Below are positions 42,860 to 52,768 of a DNA stretch of 64,000 nt, in pieces. Under the pieces are notes generated by a model that was given only the letters and a program-made list of their open reading frames with translations, had not been told where the DNA came from and ran no database searches. A program made the position numbers and the translations under genes. Source of the stretch: an uncultured Alphaproteobacteria bacterium (GTDB lineage: Bacteria; Pseudomonadota; Alphaproteobacteria; RF32; CAG-239); contig CALXWA010000003.1 of assembly GCA_944392275.1 (NCBI GenBank), positions 95,286 through 159,285 on the forward strand, given 5' to 3'. Every line of letters begins with the position of its first letter. Positions within the stretch are counted from its first letter, which is position 1.

Positions 42860-43297
42860 TTATTTTTCCAGCATAAAGGTTACCGGCCCGTCATTAATCA
42901 AACTTACTTTCATATCCGCTTGAAAAACGCCGGTTGCCACAGGGATATTATATTGTTTGAGTTGGGTCACAAAATATTCATACAAGACTTTGGCTTGCTC
43001 CGGTTTTTCGGCCGTTTCAAATCCGGGACGATTGCCGCGGCTGGTATCTCCGGCCAACGTGAACTGAGAAACAACCAATGCCTCTCCTTTAATGTCTTGC
43101 ACTGAAAGATTCATTTTTCCTTCTTGGTCTTCAAAAATACGTAGATTTGCCGCTTTTTTTGCCAAATATTCTGCTTGCTCGGGGGTATCTCCTTTTTGGA
43201 CCCCCAGAAGAATCATCATTCCTTTTCCGATTGAGGAAAAAACTTTTCCATCTATCGTGACACTGCTCTTGATAACTCTTTGTATTAATGCTCTCAT
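42860..43297 (-). CDS. dtd: D-aminoacyl-tRNA deacylase
   Basis: Dtd removes D-amino acids and glycine wrongly loaded on tRNA. The 145-residue protein has both signature motifs: [19 protein letters not shown] near 78-96 (SQFTL) and NDGPVTF near the C-terminus (the NxGPVT cross-subunit motif with its Gly-cisPro). Start MRALIQRV is the family start. Length is normal. Organisms with high D-Ala flux, as the alr and dipeptidase genes suggest here, rely on it. Confidence 0.96.
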   Translation of the reverse strand: MRALIQRVIKSSVTIDGKVFSSIGKGMMILLGVQKGDTPEQAEYLAKKAANLRIFEDQEGKMNLSVQDIKGEALVVSQFTLAGDTSRGNRPGFETAEKPEQAKVLYEYFVTQLKQYNIPVATGVFQADMKVSLINDGPVTFMLEK

Positions 43298-43348
43298 TTT
43301 TTCTACCTTTTTTTATATGATATTTTGTTATCTCTTAATATTTGGTTT

Positions 43349-44578
43349 TTATTGATAAAAAAGATATGATAAAAGTATTGCCGATACAATCCCAAAAATA
43401 TCGGCTAACAATGCACAAGGCAAAGCCACCCCGACACGACTGATTTTAACCGCTCCGAAATAAACCGCCAAGACATAAAATGTTGTTTCTGTTGACCCTT
43501 GAATAACCGAAGATACAAAAGCCGGAAAACTGTCAACACCATAGTGGGTATATGTTTCCAACATCATGGCCCGGGCTCCGCTTCCTGACAGGGGTTTGAT
43601 AAAGGCTGTCGGCAATGCGGCTACAAAATCCGTGTTCCATCCCAGAAAAGCTATTCCTTTTGCCATGAGGTCAATTAATGCATCCATAATTCCCGAGGCT
43701 CGAAAAACCGCTATCCCGACCAACATGGCAACCAAGTACGGGATAATTCTGATTGCAATATCAAATCCCTCTTTGGCACCGGCAATAAAGGTCTCATAAA
43801 CGTTAATTTTGCGGATAAATCCGGATAAAATAAATATTGAAATAATTGAAAATAACAAACCATTCCCCACAAATGAGGAAAAACTTAAACGGCTCTCTGT
43901 CGGAAGGGAACAAAAGTACCAAGCTCCGCCCCCGATTAGCAGCATAAATGATATAAGATATGCCCAAACAATTTTATGCCAAATCGGTAAACGTAGAGCA
44001 ATCGCCACACTAAAAAAACCCACCAATGTGGAAATAGATGTTGCTAACAATATCGGAACAAAAACGGCCGTTGGATTAAGAGAGCCAAATTGACTGCGGT
44101 ACATTAAAATTGTAATCGGAATGAGGGTTACCGAAGAGGCATTTATGACCATAAATAATATTTGGGCCGGAGAGGCTTTGTCTTTGTTGGGATTGAGCTC
44201 TTGTAACTGTTCCATTGCTTTTAGCCCCATCGGAGTGGCGGCATTATCTAACCCTAAGACATTAGCCGAGATATTCATTATCACCGAATCGAGAGCCGGA
44301 GATCCGGCCGGAACTTCCGGCATAATTTTGGAAAACAAGGGTTGCAACAAGCGGGAAAAGCTCCGGATTATCCCGGATTTTTCCGCAATTTTTAATAACC
44401 CAAGCCAAAAGCACAAAATCCCGGTTAAGTTTAAGGCAATCTCAAAAGCTGTCTGCGATGACGAAAAAACCGCCGCCACAAGATTGTTCCATATGCTCGG
44501 GTTATGGTTAAACAGGGTTTGACTTATTCCCATTAAAAAGGCACAAAGGAAAAACATCCCCCATAAAATATTTAACAT
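43349..44578 (-). CDS. SpmA-SpmB fusion, nucleoside-recognition (Gate) membrane protein
   Basis: The 409-residue protein has about ten membrane spans and two Gate domains in tandem. The SpmA half (about 1-205) has the motif GLDNAATPMGLKAM, and the SpmB half (about 225-409) has KPLSGSGARAMM. In Bacillus the two proteins act in spore core dehydration, but fused and separate homologues are common in non-sporulating Gram-negatives, where the role is unknown. The name does not imply sporulation here. It stands alone on the minus strand. Confidence 0.9.
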   Translation of the reverse strand: MLNILWGMFFLCAFLMGISQTLFNHNPSIWNNLVAAVFSSSQTAFEIALNLTGILCFWLGLLKIAEKSGIIRSFSRLLQPLFSKIMPEVPAGSPALDSVIMNISANVLGLDNAATPMGLKAMEQLQELNPNKDKASPAQILFMVINASSVTLIPITILMYRSQFGSLNPTAVFVPILLATSISTLVGFFSVAIALRLPIWHKIVWAYLISFMLLIGGGAWYFCSLPTESRLSFSSFVGNGLLFSIISIFILSGFIRKINVYETFIAGAKEGFDIAIRIIPYLVAMLVGIAVFRASGIMDALIDLMAKGIAFLGWNTDFVAALPTAFIKPLSGSGARAMMLETYTHYGVDSFPAFVSSVIQGSTETTFYVLAVYFGAVKISRVGVALPCALLADIFGIVSAILLSYLFYQ

Positions 44579-44638
44579 TTTCCCTCTCTTTCATGGGAGG
44601 TATTATAATCTTTAATTTATAAAAATATTCTTACTTTG

Positions 44639-45592
44639 TTATTTTATGTTTTGGCTGGCTTGTCTACGTTTTTTCAGCTTGGTCAATTTGTCACTGACGG
44701 TTGCCGTGTCGCGACCGGTTTTGGCAAGGCGGTCATACATCCTTTCAATTTCTTTTTCCAAATAGGCTTTCTCAATTTCATCGGCGAGATTTTGTTTTTC
44801 TTCTGCCGTTCCGTACAAGTTGATGCGGGTCATTTTTTCGATAATATCTTCAACATATACCGAATTATCCGGCTTGTTTTTTATAAAATACGGTAATTCG
44901 TATATTAATTGTCGGGCTTGAGCATAGGCTTCTTTGGTATTTTTGGCTTTTTTGTAGCGTAGTTTTAACAAACGGAAAACAATACCTAACTCGTGACTGT
45001 TGTCTACAATAATAAACGGCATCGGATCCGAAAAACCTTTTGCGGAAATGTATTTTAGATACTCCACCAAATGATGAAAGAAACCATCAATATTGTATAA
45101 AATAAACGGTTTTACATCTAAAAAGCCATCTTGCATTGCAACACAATCATAAGCCAATTCATCCAGCGTCCCAACACCTCCCGGTGCAAAAACAACAAAA
45201 TCGGCATTCAATAATTTTTGTTTTCTTTCTTCCAGAGTTTGGGCTACAATAATGTCTTCAATTTGATTTATAATTTCATCGGTTTGGTATAAGCTGTAAT
45301 ATTCTTTGGTGGTAATCCCTTGGATTGGTGTTTCGGTGCATTTTTGTTTGTTCCAACGATCTAAAACACCTCGGGCAACCGCTCCCATTATGCCGGAGCT
45401 GGACAGCCCAAAATCTAACTTAAAATCCATCTTGGCAATTTGTTTGCCAAGATTGTAAGCCTCTTCAATATAAATATCGTCATTTCCGGAACGAGAGCCT
45501 CCGGCCACAAAAACACGTAGCCCTTCTTGTTTGTTTTCTTTGGCAAAACTGTCAACAACCTCTTCTACCGTCTGGTTTTCACAATTTTCCAT
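44639..45592 (-). CDS. LOG-family Rossmann protein (PpnN/LOG-like)
   Basis: The 317-residue protein has the LOG motif PGGVGTLDE near residue 155 and an N-terminal Rossmann half with VFVAGGSRSG and SSSGIMGAVARGVLD. LOG proteins split cytokinin or other nucleotide monophosphates into base and ribose phosphate; many are annotated as lysine decarboxylase by error. The C-terminal 100 residues are helical and charged, longer than in minimal LOG proteins. It lies 2 bases after tgt on the same strand, so the two are one transcript. Confidence 0.85.
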   Translation of the reverse strand: MENCENQTVEEVVDSFAKENKQEGLRVFVAGGSRSGNDDIYIEEAYNLGKQIAKMDFKLDFGLSSSGIMGAVARGVLDRWNKQKCTETPIQGITTKEYYSLYQTDEIINQIEDIIVAQTLEERKQKLLNADFVVFAPGGVGTLDELAYDCVAMQDGFLDVKPFILYNIDGFFHHLVEYLKYISAKGFSDPMPFIIVDNSHELGIVFRLLKLRYKKAKNTKEAYAQARQLIYELPYFIKNKPDNSVYVEDIIEKMTRINLYGTAEEKQNLADEIEKAYLEKEIERMYDRLAKTGRDTATVSDKLTKLKKRRQASQNIK

Positions 45593-45594
45593 AT

Positions 45595-46722
<1,128 letters not shown>

Positions 46723-46774
46723 TTATCCTTTCTTTGCCTTGGATATTGCACTAATTTGATGAATAAAGCAAGTT

Positions 46775-48127
46775 TTAATCTTGTTTAATTATTTGTACGG
46801 AAAATCCATCTTCTGTATTTTTAAGAACTAATTGACAATGATGCAGCTCGGCTATTTTTTTGACAATCGCTAATCCCAAGCCGCTTCCGGTTTCTTTTTG
46901 TCCGGCCGGACGGAAAAAACGCTCGCCTAAACGCTGTAATGTTTTTTCTTCTACCTCGGTTTGCGAATTGATTACCTCAAGTTTTTTATCATCAATTTGG
47001 ACTTTGATTTTTGAGTCTTGAGGACTGTATTTGATGGCATTGTCAAAAAGGTTACGCAACATCATGGCGGCTAATACCGGATTGCCGTTTTGAATCGGGC
47101 TCCCCGTTATCTCACTTTCTACAACAAGGTTCTTGTTTGAAAGTTTATCCAAATATTCTTCCTTTAAGGTCGATAAGATATTTTTCCAATCAATGTTGCC
47201 CAAATAATCTTCTGACATGGCCGAGGTTTGCTCGGTTTTGGACAAGGCCAGCAGTTGTTCTATTAGACGAATAGAACGCTCTACCCCTTGTTCTAACTTA
47301 GAAATGGCGGCATCTTGTGCTTTAGGGTCTTCTTGAGACAAACGCAAGACTTCTAACTGTATTTTCAAAGCCGTTAGCGGGGACCTTAGTTCATGAGCCG
47401 AATCGGAAATAAAGCTCCTTTCTTTTTGAAGCATTGCCGCTACTTTTTCCAGTAATCGGTTTAGGGCTTCCAACAAGGGGCGGACCTCTGCCGGTGCTGT
47501 GCTATAATCAAGCGGAGAGAGGTCATCCGAATTGCGATTTTGCAAATCGCTGCTAATTTTTTTCAATGGTCTGAACTCTTTTGCAACCATAATTATGGTC
47601 GCAATCAATAAAATAATTAATCCGCAAAACCATGGAAATAAAAGGGTTTCCACGGTTTCAAGAGCTACATCGTAACGATAATCTAACTCCTGCCCGACGG
47701 CAATAACATAATTTTTATCAATGGAAGAGAGCCACAACACCCGCCATTCTTCATCATCAATTTTTTCTTTGCTGAAACGGCCTATTTTATCAAACGACGG
47801 AGAGGAAAAATTTTTTCCCTCTTCATTGTCATTAAAAATCATTTGCCCATTTTTATGAAAAACCGCAAAAGCGATGGCATCGTCATCGGCATCGCTCTCT
47901 TCGACTTCATCAATAAGATTATCCGTTTTTTTCTGAGTTTGGGCTGTGGTTTTGCTCCAATCTGCCGAGGCAAGCTGTCTGCCAAGCATTAGTTGGTAAG
48001 AATCAAAAAACTCATCTATTTCTTCCCGGCATTCTTGCAAAGAAACAACCGCCGCAACACCCCAGGTTGCCGCGGCAATCAGGATAAAAAAGATCATTAA
48101 TCTTAATTTTAAACTGAATTTTTTCAT
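46775..48127 (-). CDS. Sensor histidine kinase, QseC/PmrB-like
   Basis: The 450-residue protein has a first membrane span (about 9-28), a periplasmic sensor part (about 30-155) rich in Asp and Glu, a second span (about 162-182) and a HAMP linker. The kinase core follows: H-box SAHELRSPLTALK near 243, N-box NLFDNAIKYS near 361, G-box GSGLGLAIVKK near 411. Acidic residues in the periplasm could bind metal ions as in PmrB, but this is speculation. It overlaps the regulator gene by 4 bases. Order YgiW-like, regulator, kinase matches the ygiW-qseBC operon of E. coli. Confidence 0.9.
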   Translation of the reverse strand: MKKFSLKLRLMIFFILIAAATWGVAAVVSLQECREEIDEFFDSYQLMLGRQLASADWSKTTAQTQKKTDNLIDEVEESDADDDAIAFAVFHKNGQMIFNDNEEGKNFSSPSFDKIGRFSKEKIDDEEWRVLWLSSIDKNYVIAVGQELDYRYDVALETVETLLFPWFCGLIILLIATIIMVAKEFRPLKKISSDLQNRNSDDLSPLDYSTAPAEVRPLLEALNRLLEKVAAMLQKERSFISDSAHELRSPLTALKIQLEVLRLSQEDPKAQDAAISKLEQGVERSIRLIEQLLALSKTEQTSAMSEDYLGNIDWKNILSTLKEEYLDKLSNKNLVVESEITGSPIQNGNPVLAAMMLRNLFDNAIKYSPQDSKIKVQIDDKKLEVINSQTEVEEKTLQRLGERFFRPAGQKETGSGLGLAIVKKIAELHHCQLVLKNTEDGFSVQIIKQD

Positions 48128-48783
48128 TCTTCACCTAAAATATATCCAATTTTATTGATTGTTTTTACGATATCTTTTCCCAATTTTTTTCTTAAATGAT
48201 GGATGTGTACCTCAACGGCGTTACTTTGTACCTCTTCGGACCAGGAATAGATTTTATTTTCGATGGTTTCTTTAGATAATACTTTGTTTTTGTTTAATAA
48301 CAATAATTCTAAAAGAGCTATTTCTTTAGGAGACAAAACAACATTTTCTCCGTTTTGCATAACACTTCTGGTCTGCGGATTAAAAGTGATATTTTTGTAT
48401 ACAATTTGAGGTGTTCCGCTCCCGCTACTACGGCGTATCAAAGCATTAAGACGAGCCTGAACCTCTTTTAAGGCAAACGGTTTTGCCAAATAATCATCTG
48501 CACCGGTATTTAGTCCGATAATCCGCTGGTCTACATCTCCTCTTGCGGTTAAAATCAAAACCGGCTCTTTACGGCTGTCTTGCCGCCAATGGGATAGTAT
48601 TTCCAACCCATCTTCTCCGGGTAACCCGAGGTCTAAGACAACAGCCGCATACGGGGCCTGATACAAAGCTTCTTTGCCATCTAATCCATTATCAAACCAG
48701 TCCACACTGAAACCCAGTTTTTCTAATCCGATTTTGAGGCCATCCCCGATTAGGCTGTCGTCTTCGACCAAAAGAATTCGCAT
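48124..48783 (-). CDS. OmpR-family response regulator, QseB/PmrA-like
   Basis: The 219-residue protein has a receiver domain with acidic pocket VEDDS, the phospho-acceptor Asp in VLDLGLPG (near 51) and Lys in LAKPF (near 101). A winged-helix DNA-binding domain follows with NAVEVHIHHLRKKLG. Its target is likely the CTTAAG repeat upstream of the first gene of its own operon, which is the PmrA/QseB class of site. It lies between the YgiW-like gene (10-base gap) and the kinase (4-base overlap). Confidence 0.92.
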   Translation of the reverse strand: MRILLVEDDSLIGDGLKIGLEKLGFSVDWFDNGLDGKEALYQAPYAAVVLDLGLPGEDGLEILSHWRQDSRKEPVLILTARGDVDQRIIGLNTGADDYLAKPFALKEVQARLNALIRRSSGSGTPQIVYKNITFNPQTRSVMQNGENVVLSPKEIALLELLLLNKNKVLSKETIENKIYSWSEEVQSNAVEVHIHHLRKKLGKDIVKTINKIGYILGEE

Positions 48784-48793
48784 TATCGGGACT

Positions 48794-49159
48794 CTATTTC
48801 TTTATTGTAATGCTATCAACATCAACTTCTGCCGGAGCAAACATATCTTTGTCGACCTCACCGTTAATTTGTACAGTATCTTGCGGAGTAACCGTTAAAC
48901 CTCTCCAATCATCATCGTCAATCTCTACGGTTATGCTGCCGCTGGCATCGCTGAAAAGATATTTTTCGTGACCAAGACTTTTTTCGATTTTACCAACCAT
49001 AACAACAGCCGTATCATCTTTCATATTTTTAACATCAGCAACTTTTGAGGGTTCGGAAATTGCAGACGGACCTTGGAAACCACCACCCATCTGAGCCATT
49101 GCAGAGGTTGACAATCCTAATACTAAAGCAAAAGCACTAACGGTTAATAAATTTTTCAT
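48794..49159 (-). CDS. YgiW/YdeI-like periplasmic OB-fold protein
   Basis: The 121-residue protein has a signal peptide cut at AMA/QM (near 22) and a bacterial OB-fold domain (about 38-120) with VVMVGKIEKSLGHEKYLFSD and then ITVEIDDDDW, the family pattern. E. coli YgiW and Salmonella VisP bind peptidoglycan or act in stress tolerance and are encoded before qseBC. AAGGAG lies 9 bases before the ATG. It heads the three-gene operon and is directly behind the PmrA-type box. Confidence 0.92.
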   Translation of the reverse strand: MKNLLTVSAFALVLGLSTSAMAQMGGGFQGPSAISEPSKVADVKNMKDDTAVVMVGKIEKSLGHEKYLFSDASGSITVEIDDDDWRGLTVTPQDTVQINGEVDKDMFAPAEVDVDSITIKK

Positions 49160-49192
49160 TTCTAAATCTCCTTGTTTTGGTTAACTTACATT

Positions 49193-49228
49193 ATCATACC
49201 AACATTGCAAACTTAAGAAACGCTTAAG
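49193..49228 (-). promoter_or_regulatory. PmrA/QseB-type box and promoter of the YgiW-regulator-kinase operon
   Basis: CTTAAG-CGTTT-CTTAAG (49212-49228, read on the minus strand) is an exact match to the PmrA box, a direct repeat of CTTAAG with a 5-base spacer. On the minus strand TATGAT (49193-49198) is a good -10, and the -35 slot at 49216-49221 falls within the box, as in PmrA-activated promoters. This implies positive autoregulation. Confidence 0.7.
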
Positions 49229-49251
49229 GATAAAAAATTTTTTAAAAAAAA

Positions 49252-49953
49252 TTATTCTTCATCGCTTAACGGGTTGATATCTATGGCATATCCGGTGGCA
49301 CGGACCGTACGGATATAGTCCGGACCATATTCATTTAGGGATTTGCGTAGACGTCTAATATGTACATCAACCGTTCGTGATTCTACATATATATTTTCTC
49401 CCCAGACATTTTTCAGCAAAAATTCTCGTGAAAAAACTTTTCCCGGTGTTTCCATTAACATTTTTAATAACCGAAATTCCGTCGGCCCCAAGTGAATATA
49501 ATTTTCTCCGCGAAAAACTTTTTTCTCAACCAAATCCATACGAATGTCGGCAAATGTAATTTCACTGACCGTCTTTTTTTCCGGAGTCCTGCGGAGCTGG
49601 GTTTTTACTCGAGCCATAAGCTCCGGAACGGAAAAGGGTTTGGTTACATAGTCATCGGCTCCGGCGGATAAGCCTTTAATCTTATCTTCTTCTTCCCCTT
49701 TGGCCGTTAGAATAATAATCGGAATATTTTTGATATCCGGCTTGGAGCGGATTAATTTACAAATCTCAACACCGGACATTTCCGGCAACATCCAATCCAA
49801 CACAATGACCGAAGGTTGATGCTTTTCAACTTCTCCCAAGACTTTATTGCCCCGGGACTCAACCATAACATCATAACCTTCTTTTTCGAGATTATATTTA
49901 AGAAGCAGAGCCAGAGCCTCTTCATCTTCAACAACCATAATCAAATGTTTCAT
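49252..49953 (-). CDS. phoB: Response regulator PhoB
   Basis: PhoB activates phosphate-starvation genes when phosphorylated by PhoR. The 233-residue protein has the acidic pocket VEDEE, the Asp in IVLDWMLPEMSG (near 53), Lys in YVTKPFS (near 105) and a winged-helix domain with ESRTVDVHIRRLRKSL, the PhoB recognition helix pattern. I place the start at ATG 49953, where AGGGG is 8 bases upstream; another ATG two codons earlier is too close to that site. No phoR, phoU or pst genes are adjacent, which is unusual. It lies 58 bases after rpe. Confidence 0.88.
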   Translation of the reverse strand: MKHLIMVVEDEEALALLLKYNLEKEGYDVMVESRGNKVLGEVEKHQPSVIVLDWMLPEMSGVEICKLIRSKPDIKNIPIIILTAKGEEEDKIKGLSAGADDYVTKPFSVPELMARVKTQLRRTPEKKTVSEITFADIRMDLVEKKVFRGENYIHLGPTEFRLLKMLMETPGKVFSREFLLKNVWGENIYVESRTVDVHIRRLRKSLNEYGPDYIRTVRATGYAIDINPLSDEE

Positions 49954-50011
49954 GCCCATAACCCCTTATTTTATCTAGGATAATATAAAAAATAGCGATT
50001 TTGAGTTAATA

Positions 50012-50647
50012 TTACCTTAAAGCCATAATGTTCTTTTGGTAATCCCCTCCGGTAAAGACTGCCGTTCCGGCAACCAAAATATCGGCTCCGGCGGCTACGG
50101 CCTCGGCTCCGGTTAAAGGATTGATGCCCCCGTCTACCTCAATTTGAATGTTTCTATTGCCAATCATTTGTTTAATTTTGGTGATTTTTGCCAATTGTGC
50201 GTTTAAGAAAGTTTGCCCTCCGAATCCGGGATTGACGGTCATGACCAAAATTTGATCAACTTTATCTAATACGTACTTCAGACTTTCTTCTGATGTGGCC
50301 GGATTAAGCGAAACACCCGCTTTGCACCCTAATTTGCGAATCGTATCTAAAGATTTATCCAAATGAGGGCAAGCCTCCGCGTGTACCGTAATAATATCGG
50401 CCCCGGCATTGGCAAACCAAGCAATCATAGTATCGGGATTTTTTACCATTAAGTGGACATCAAAGGGTAACTTGGTGTAGGGGCGGATTGCTTTAACAAC
50501 CGCCGGACCTATTGTGAGGTTGGGAACAAAATTTCCGTCCATTACATCTATATGAATTCGGTCTGCACCGGCCTCTTCTAACCGAATAATCTCATTTTTT
50601 AAATCGGCAAAATTTGCGGATAATATGCTGGGAGCCACTAACACCAT
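50012..50647 (-). CDS. rpe: Ribulose-phosphate 3-epimerase
   Basis: Rpe interconverts ribulose 5-phosphate and xylulose 5-phosphate, which is the substrate of transketolase encoded 3 kb away. The 211-residue TIM barrel has metal and catalytic residues in VAPSILSANFADL, HIDVMDGNFVPN, DVHLMVKNP, HAEACP and VDGGIN. I use ATG 50647, with GGAG 7 bases upstream; the longer frame adds 11 basic residues that do not fit the family. It lies upstream of phoB on the same strand. Confidence 0.96.
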   Translation of the reverse strand: MVLVAPSILSANFADLKNEIIRLEEAGADRIHIDVMDGNFVPNLTIGPAVVKAIRPYTKLPFDVHLMVKNPDTMIAWFANAGADIITVHAEACPHLDKSLDTIRKLGCKAGVSLNPATSEESLKYVLDKVDQILVMTVNPGFGGQTFLNAQLAKITKIKQMIGNRNIQIEVDGGINPLTGAEAVAAGADILVAGTAVFTGGDYQKNIMALR

Positions 50648-50744
50648 TTTCTTTCTCCTTTTTTTATTAAGATAAACCACCGTTTGATTTAAAGCCAGAA
50701 AAATATTATTTCTTCCCTTGTATTTCTTCCGTTGATGCTTATGT

Positions 50745-50766
50745 CTGTTGTGATTTTCAACAACAG
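50745..50766. promoter_or_regulatory. Inverted repeat just before the ferritin-like gene
   Basis: CTGTTGT (50745-50751) and ACAACAG (50760-50766) form a perfect 7-base inverted repeat with an 8-base centre, ending 14 bases before the ATG. It may be an operator or an mRNA hairpin beside the ribosome site. It does not match a standard Fur box. Confidence 0.4.
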
Positions 50767-50780
50767 TGTGGAGAAAAATT

Positions 50781-51290
50781 ATGGGAGAAATGGCTCAAAA
50801 AATTGTTAAAACCGATACTAAAGAACTTGTTGAAATGCTCAACATTGCCTTTGCCGAAGAATGGTTGGCTTATTACCAATATTGGCTTGGAGCTCAGCTT
50901 ATCACGGGACCAATGCGGACCTCTGTTACCGAAGAATTTTTAGAACACGCCAATGAAGAATTAAAACACGCTCAATGGCTTTGCGACCGGATTCTTCAGC
51001 TGGGCGGAACTCCGGTTTTAGATCCCGAAAATTGGAACAAAACCGCTCAGTGCAAGTATGATGCTCCGGAAAATCCTTATGTCATGAATTTGCTGGAGCA
51101 AAATTTGATTGCCGAAAGATGTGCGGTTGCTCGTTACCAAAAAATTTGCGAAATGACCTTCGGTAAAGATTTTGAAACTTTCCGTATGGCAGAAAAAATC
51201 TTAAAAGAAGAATTGGAGCATGAGCAGGAAATCGGCGATTTTAAGGAGGATATTATAGCCGGAATCAAAAACCAAGATAAAATAAAATAA
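50781..51290 (+). CDS. Ferritin-like diiron protein
   Basis: The 169-residue protein is a four-helix bundle with the diiron pattern: Glu in AFAEEWLAYYQ, EFLEHANEELKHAQ (E..ExxH), Glu in EQNLIAERCA and KILKEELEHEQE (ExxH). This is the ferritin/bacterioferritin arrangement, with roles in iron storage or oxidant defence. It is shorter and distinct from Dps. I start it at ATG 50781 (GGAG 7 bases upstream), which drops five residues of a longer frame. A terminator follows, so it is a single-gene unit. Confidence 0.88.
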   Translation: MGEMAQKIVKTDTKELVEMLNIAFAEEWLAYYQYWLGAQLITGPMRTSVTEEFLEHANEELKHAQWLCDRILQLGGTPVLDPENWNKTAQCKYDAPENPYVMNLLEQNLIAERCAVARYQKICEMTFGKDFETFRMAEKILKEELEHEQEIGDFKEDIIAGIKNQDKIK

Positions 51291-51309
51291 CTATTTGATT
51301 TTCCTACAA

Positions 51310-51345
51310 AAGTCGTTCTTTCTTCGAGAGAACGGCTTTATTTTT
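51310..51345 (+). terminator. Terminator of the ferritin-like gene
   Basis: AAGTCGTTCT (51310-51319) pairs with AGAACGGCTT (51329-51338) with one G-T wobble, followed by TATTTTTATT. Confidence 0.8.
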
Positions 51346-51381
51346 ATTGACATATTTGCGGTAATATTCCAAAATATCGGC

Positions 51382-51530
51382 AAATAAGGAGTCGCCTTGA
51401 AACATTTTTTTAACGGTAATTGGTCTTGAAAATTTTGCAAAACTAACTCCAAATAAGTGTTTTCAAGCGTGGTAAACTTTTACCGTTAAAAAAGAAACCT
51501 GAAAGAATATTACTTCTTTCAGGTTTTCTT
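51382..51530 (+). ncRNA. Candidate structured small RNA between the ferritin-like gene and fba
   Basis: TTGACA (51347-51352), a 17-base spacer and CAAAAT (51370-51375) could start a transcript near 51382. It would contain a long stem, TTTTTTAACGGTAA (51406-51419) with TTACCGTTAAAAAA (51480-51493). Within that sits a second stem, CTTGAAAA (51425-51432) with TTTTCAAG (51460-51467), and a palindrome TTTTGCAAAA. The hairpin at 51496-51525 with GGTTTTCTTTT would end it. No ORF is present. The outer repeat could also be the core of a small palindromic mobile element. The strand and the existence of the RNA are inference. Confidence 0.35.
51488..51530. terminator. Terminator of fba, bidirectional
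   Basis: AACCTGAAAGAA (51496-51507) and TTCTTTCAGGTT (51514-51525) form a perfect 12-base stem with a 6-base loop. The A-run at 51488-51493 is the T-tract for fba on the minus strand; T residues also follow on the plus strand. Confidence 0.92.
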
Positions 51531-51547
51531 TTGTTGATTATTTTTAA

Positions 51548-52594
51548 TTAGATTTCTTTATCGGCATAGCGTTTTGCCATTACAGATAACGGAATCGCTT
51601 TAATTTTATCGGCATGGCCGGCTGCCCCGAATGCAATATAGCGAGATTCACATACTTTTTGCATTTCTTCAATCGCCGGTTTTAAATATTTACGAGGATC
51701 AAACTCTTTCGGTTCTTGAGCAAAGAGTCTACGAATCGCTCCGGTAATTGCCATACGGCCATCGGTATCTACATTAACTTTACGGACGCCAGACTTAATA
51801 CCGCGAACAATTTCTTCTACCGGAACACCATAAGTTTGCGGGATAGCTCCGCCATAGGCATTAATCAAGTCTTGCAACTCTTGCGGAACCGATGAAGATC
51901 CATGCATAACCAAGTGGGTGTTTGGTAATTTGGCATGAATTTTTTCAATCACGTCAATTGCCAAAATCTCCCCATCGGGCTTACGCGTAAACTTATAAGC
52001 CCCGTGCGATGTTCCAACAGCAACCGCCAAAGCATCAACATGAGTTAATTCTACAAACTTTTTAGCCTCATCCGGATCGGTAACCAATTTATCTCTGGAG
52101 ATGACACCTTCGGCTCCGTGACCATCTTCTTTATCCCCTTTTCCGGTTTCTAAAGAACCAATGACGCCAAGTTCTCCCTCTACCGAAGCTCCTACGGCAT
52201 GAGCTCTGGCAACAACTTCTTTGGTAACGTTGACATTGTATTCAAACGAGGAAGGAGTCTTTCCGTCAACCAAGGAACCATCCATCATAACCGATGAATA
52301 TCCATTCACAATTGCTGATTGGCAGATGTCTACGGATGAACCATGGTCTTGGTGAATACATACCGGCAATTCCGGATACATTTCAATTGCGGCGGCAACC
52401 ATATGACGAATCATCGGGTCTCCGGCAAATTTACGAGCTCCGGTGGATGTTTGTAAAATTACCGGGGCATTTACTTTTTTGGCCGCATTCATAACTGCAA
52501 TGATTTGTTCCATGTCATTAATATTAAATGCCGGAACACCATAATTATTTTCAGCGGCATGATCCAAAATTTGGCGCATTGAAACTAAAGGCAT
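51548..52594 (-). CDS. fba: Class II fructose-bisphosphate aldolase
   Basis: Zinc enzyme that splits fructose 1,6-bisphosphate in glycolysis and runs in reverse in gluconeogenesis. The 348-residue protein has the metal motif [10 protein letters not shown] near 78-87, the Glu region [12 protein letters not shown], a second His in [10 protein letters not shown] and the phosphate site [13 protein letters not shown] near 275. It matches the CbbA-like subgroup of about 350 residues common in proteobacteria. Key residues are intact. It has its own terminator and a 174-base AT-rich upstream gap. Confidence 0.96.
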   Translation of the reverse strand: MPLVSMRQILDHAAENNYGVPAFNINDMEQIIAVMNAAKKVNAPVILQTSTGARKFAGDPMIRHMVAAAIEMYPELPVCIHQDHGSSVDICQSAIVNGYSSVMMDGSLVDGKTPSSFEYNVNVTKEVVARAHAVGASVEGELGVIGSLETGKGDKEDGHGAEGVISRDKLVTDPDEAKKFVELTHVDALAVAVGTSHGAYKFTRKPDGEILAIDVIEKIHAKLPNTHLVMHGSSSVPQELQDLINAYGGAIPQTYGVPVEEIVRGIKSGVRKVNVDTDGRMAITGAIRRLFAQEPKEFDPRKYLKPAIEEMQKVCESRYIAFGAAGHADKIKAIPLSVMAKRYADKEI

Positions 52595-52768
52595 AACTTT
52601 CTCCTTATATTATTATTATCTGTGTGCAAATATATTCTTTTGCTCATCCAATGCAAGTCTTTTTTATTTTTTATCAAATTTTGAAAAAATATTTGATTTT
52701 GTCTAATTTTTAATGTACTATCTTTTTTAGTTTTAATTTATTTTATTCTATTATTTACTTAATTACTT

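Noticed and set aside
43349..44578. Spore formation suggested by SpmA/SpmB
   Set aside because: Homologues are widespread in non-sporulating Gram-negatives and no other sporulation gene is present.
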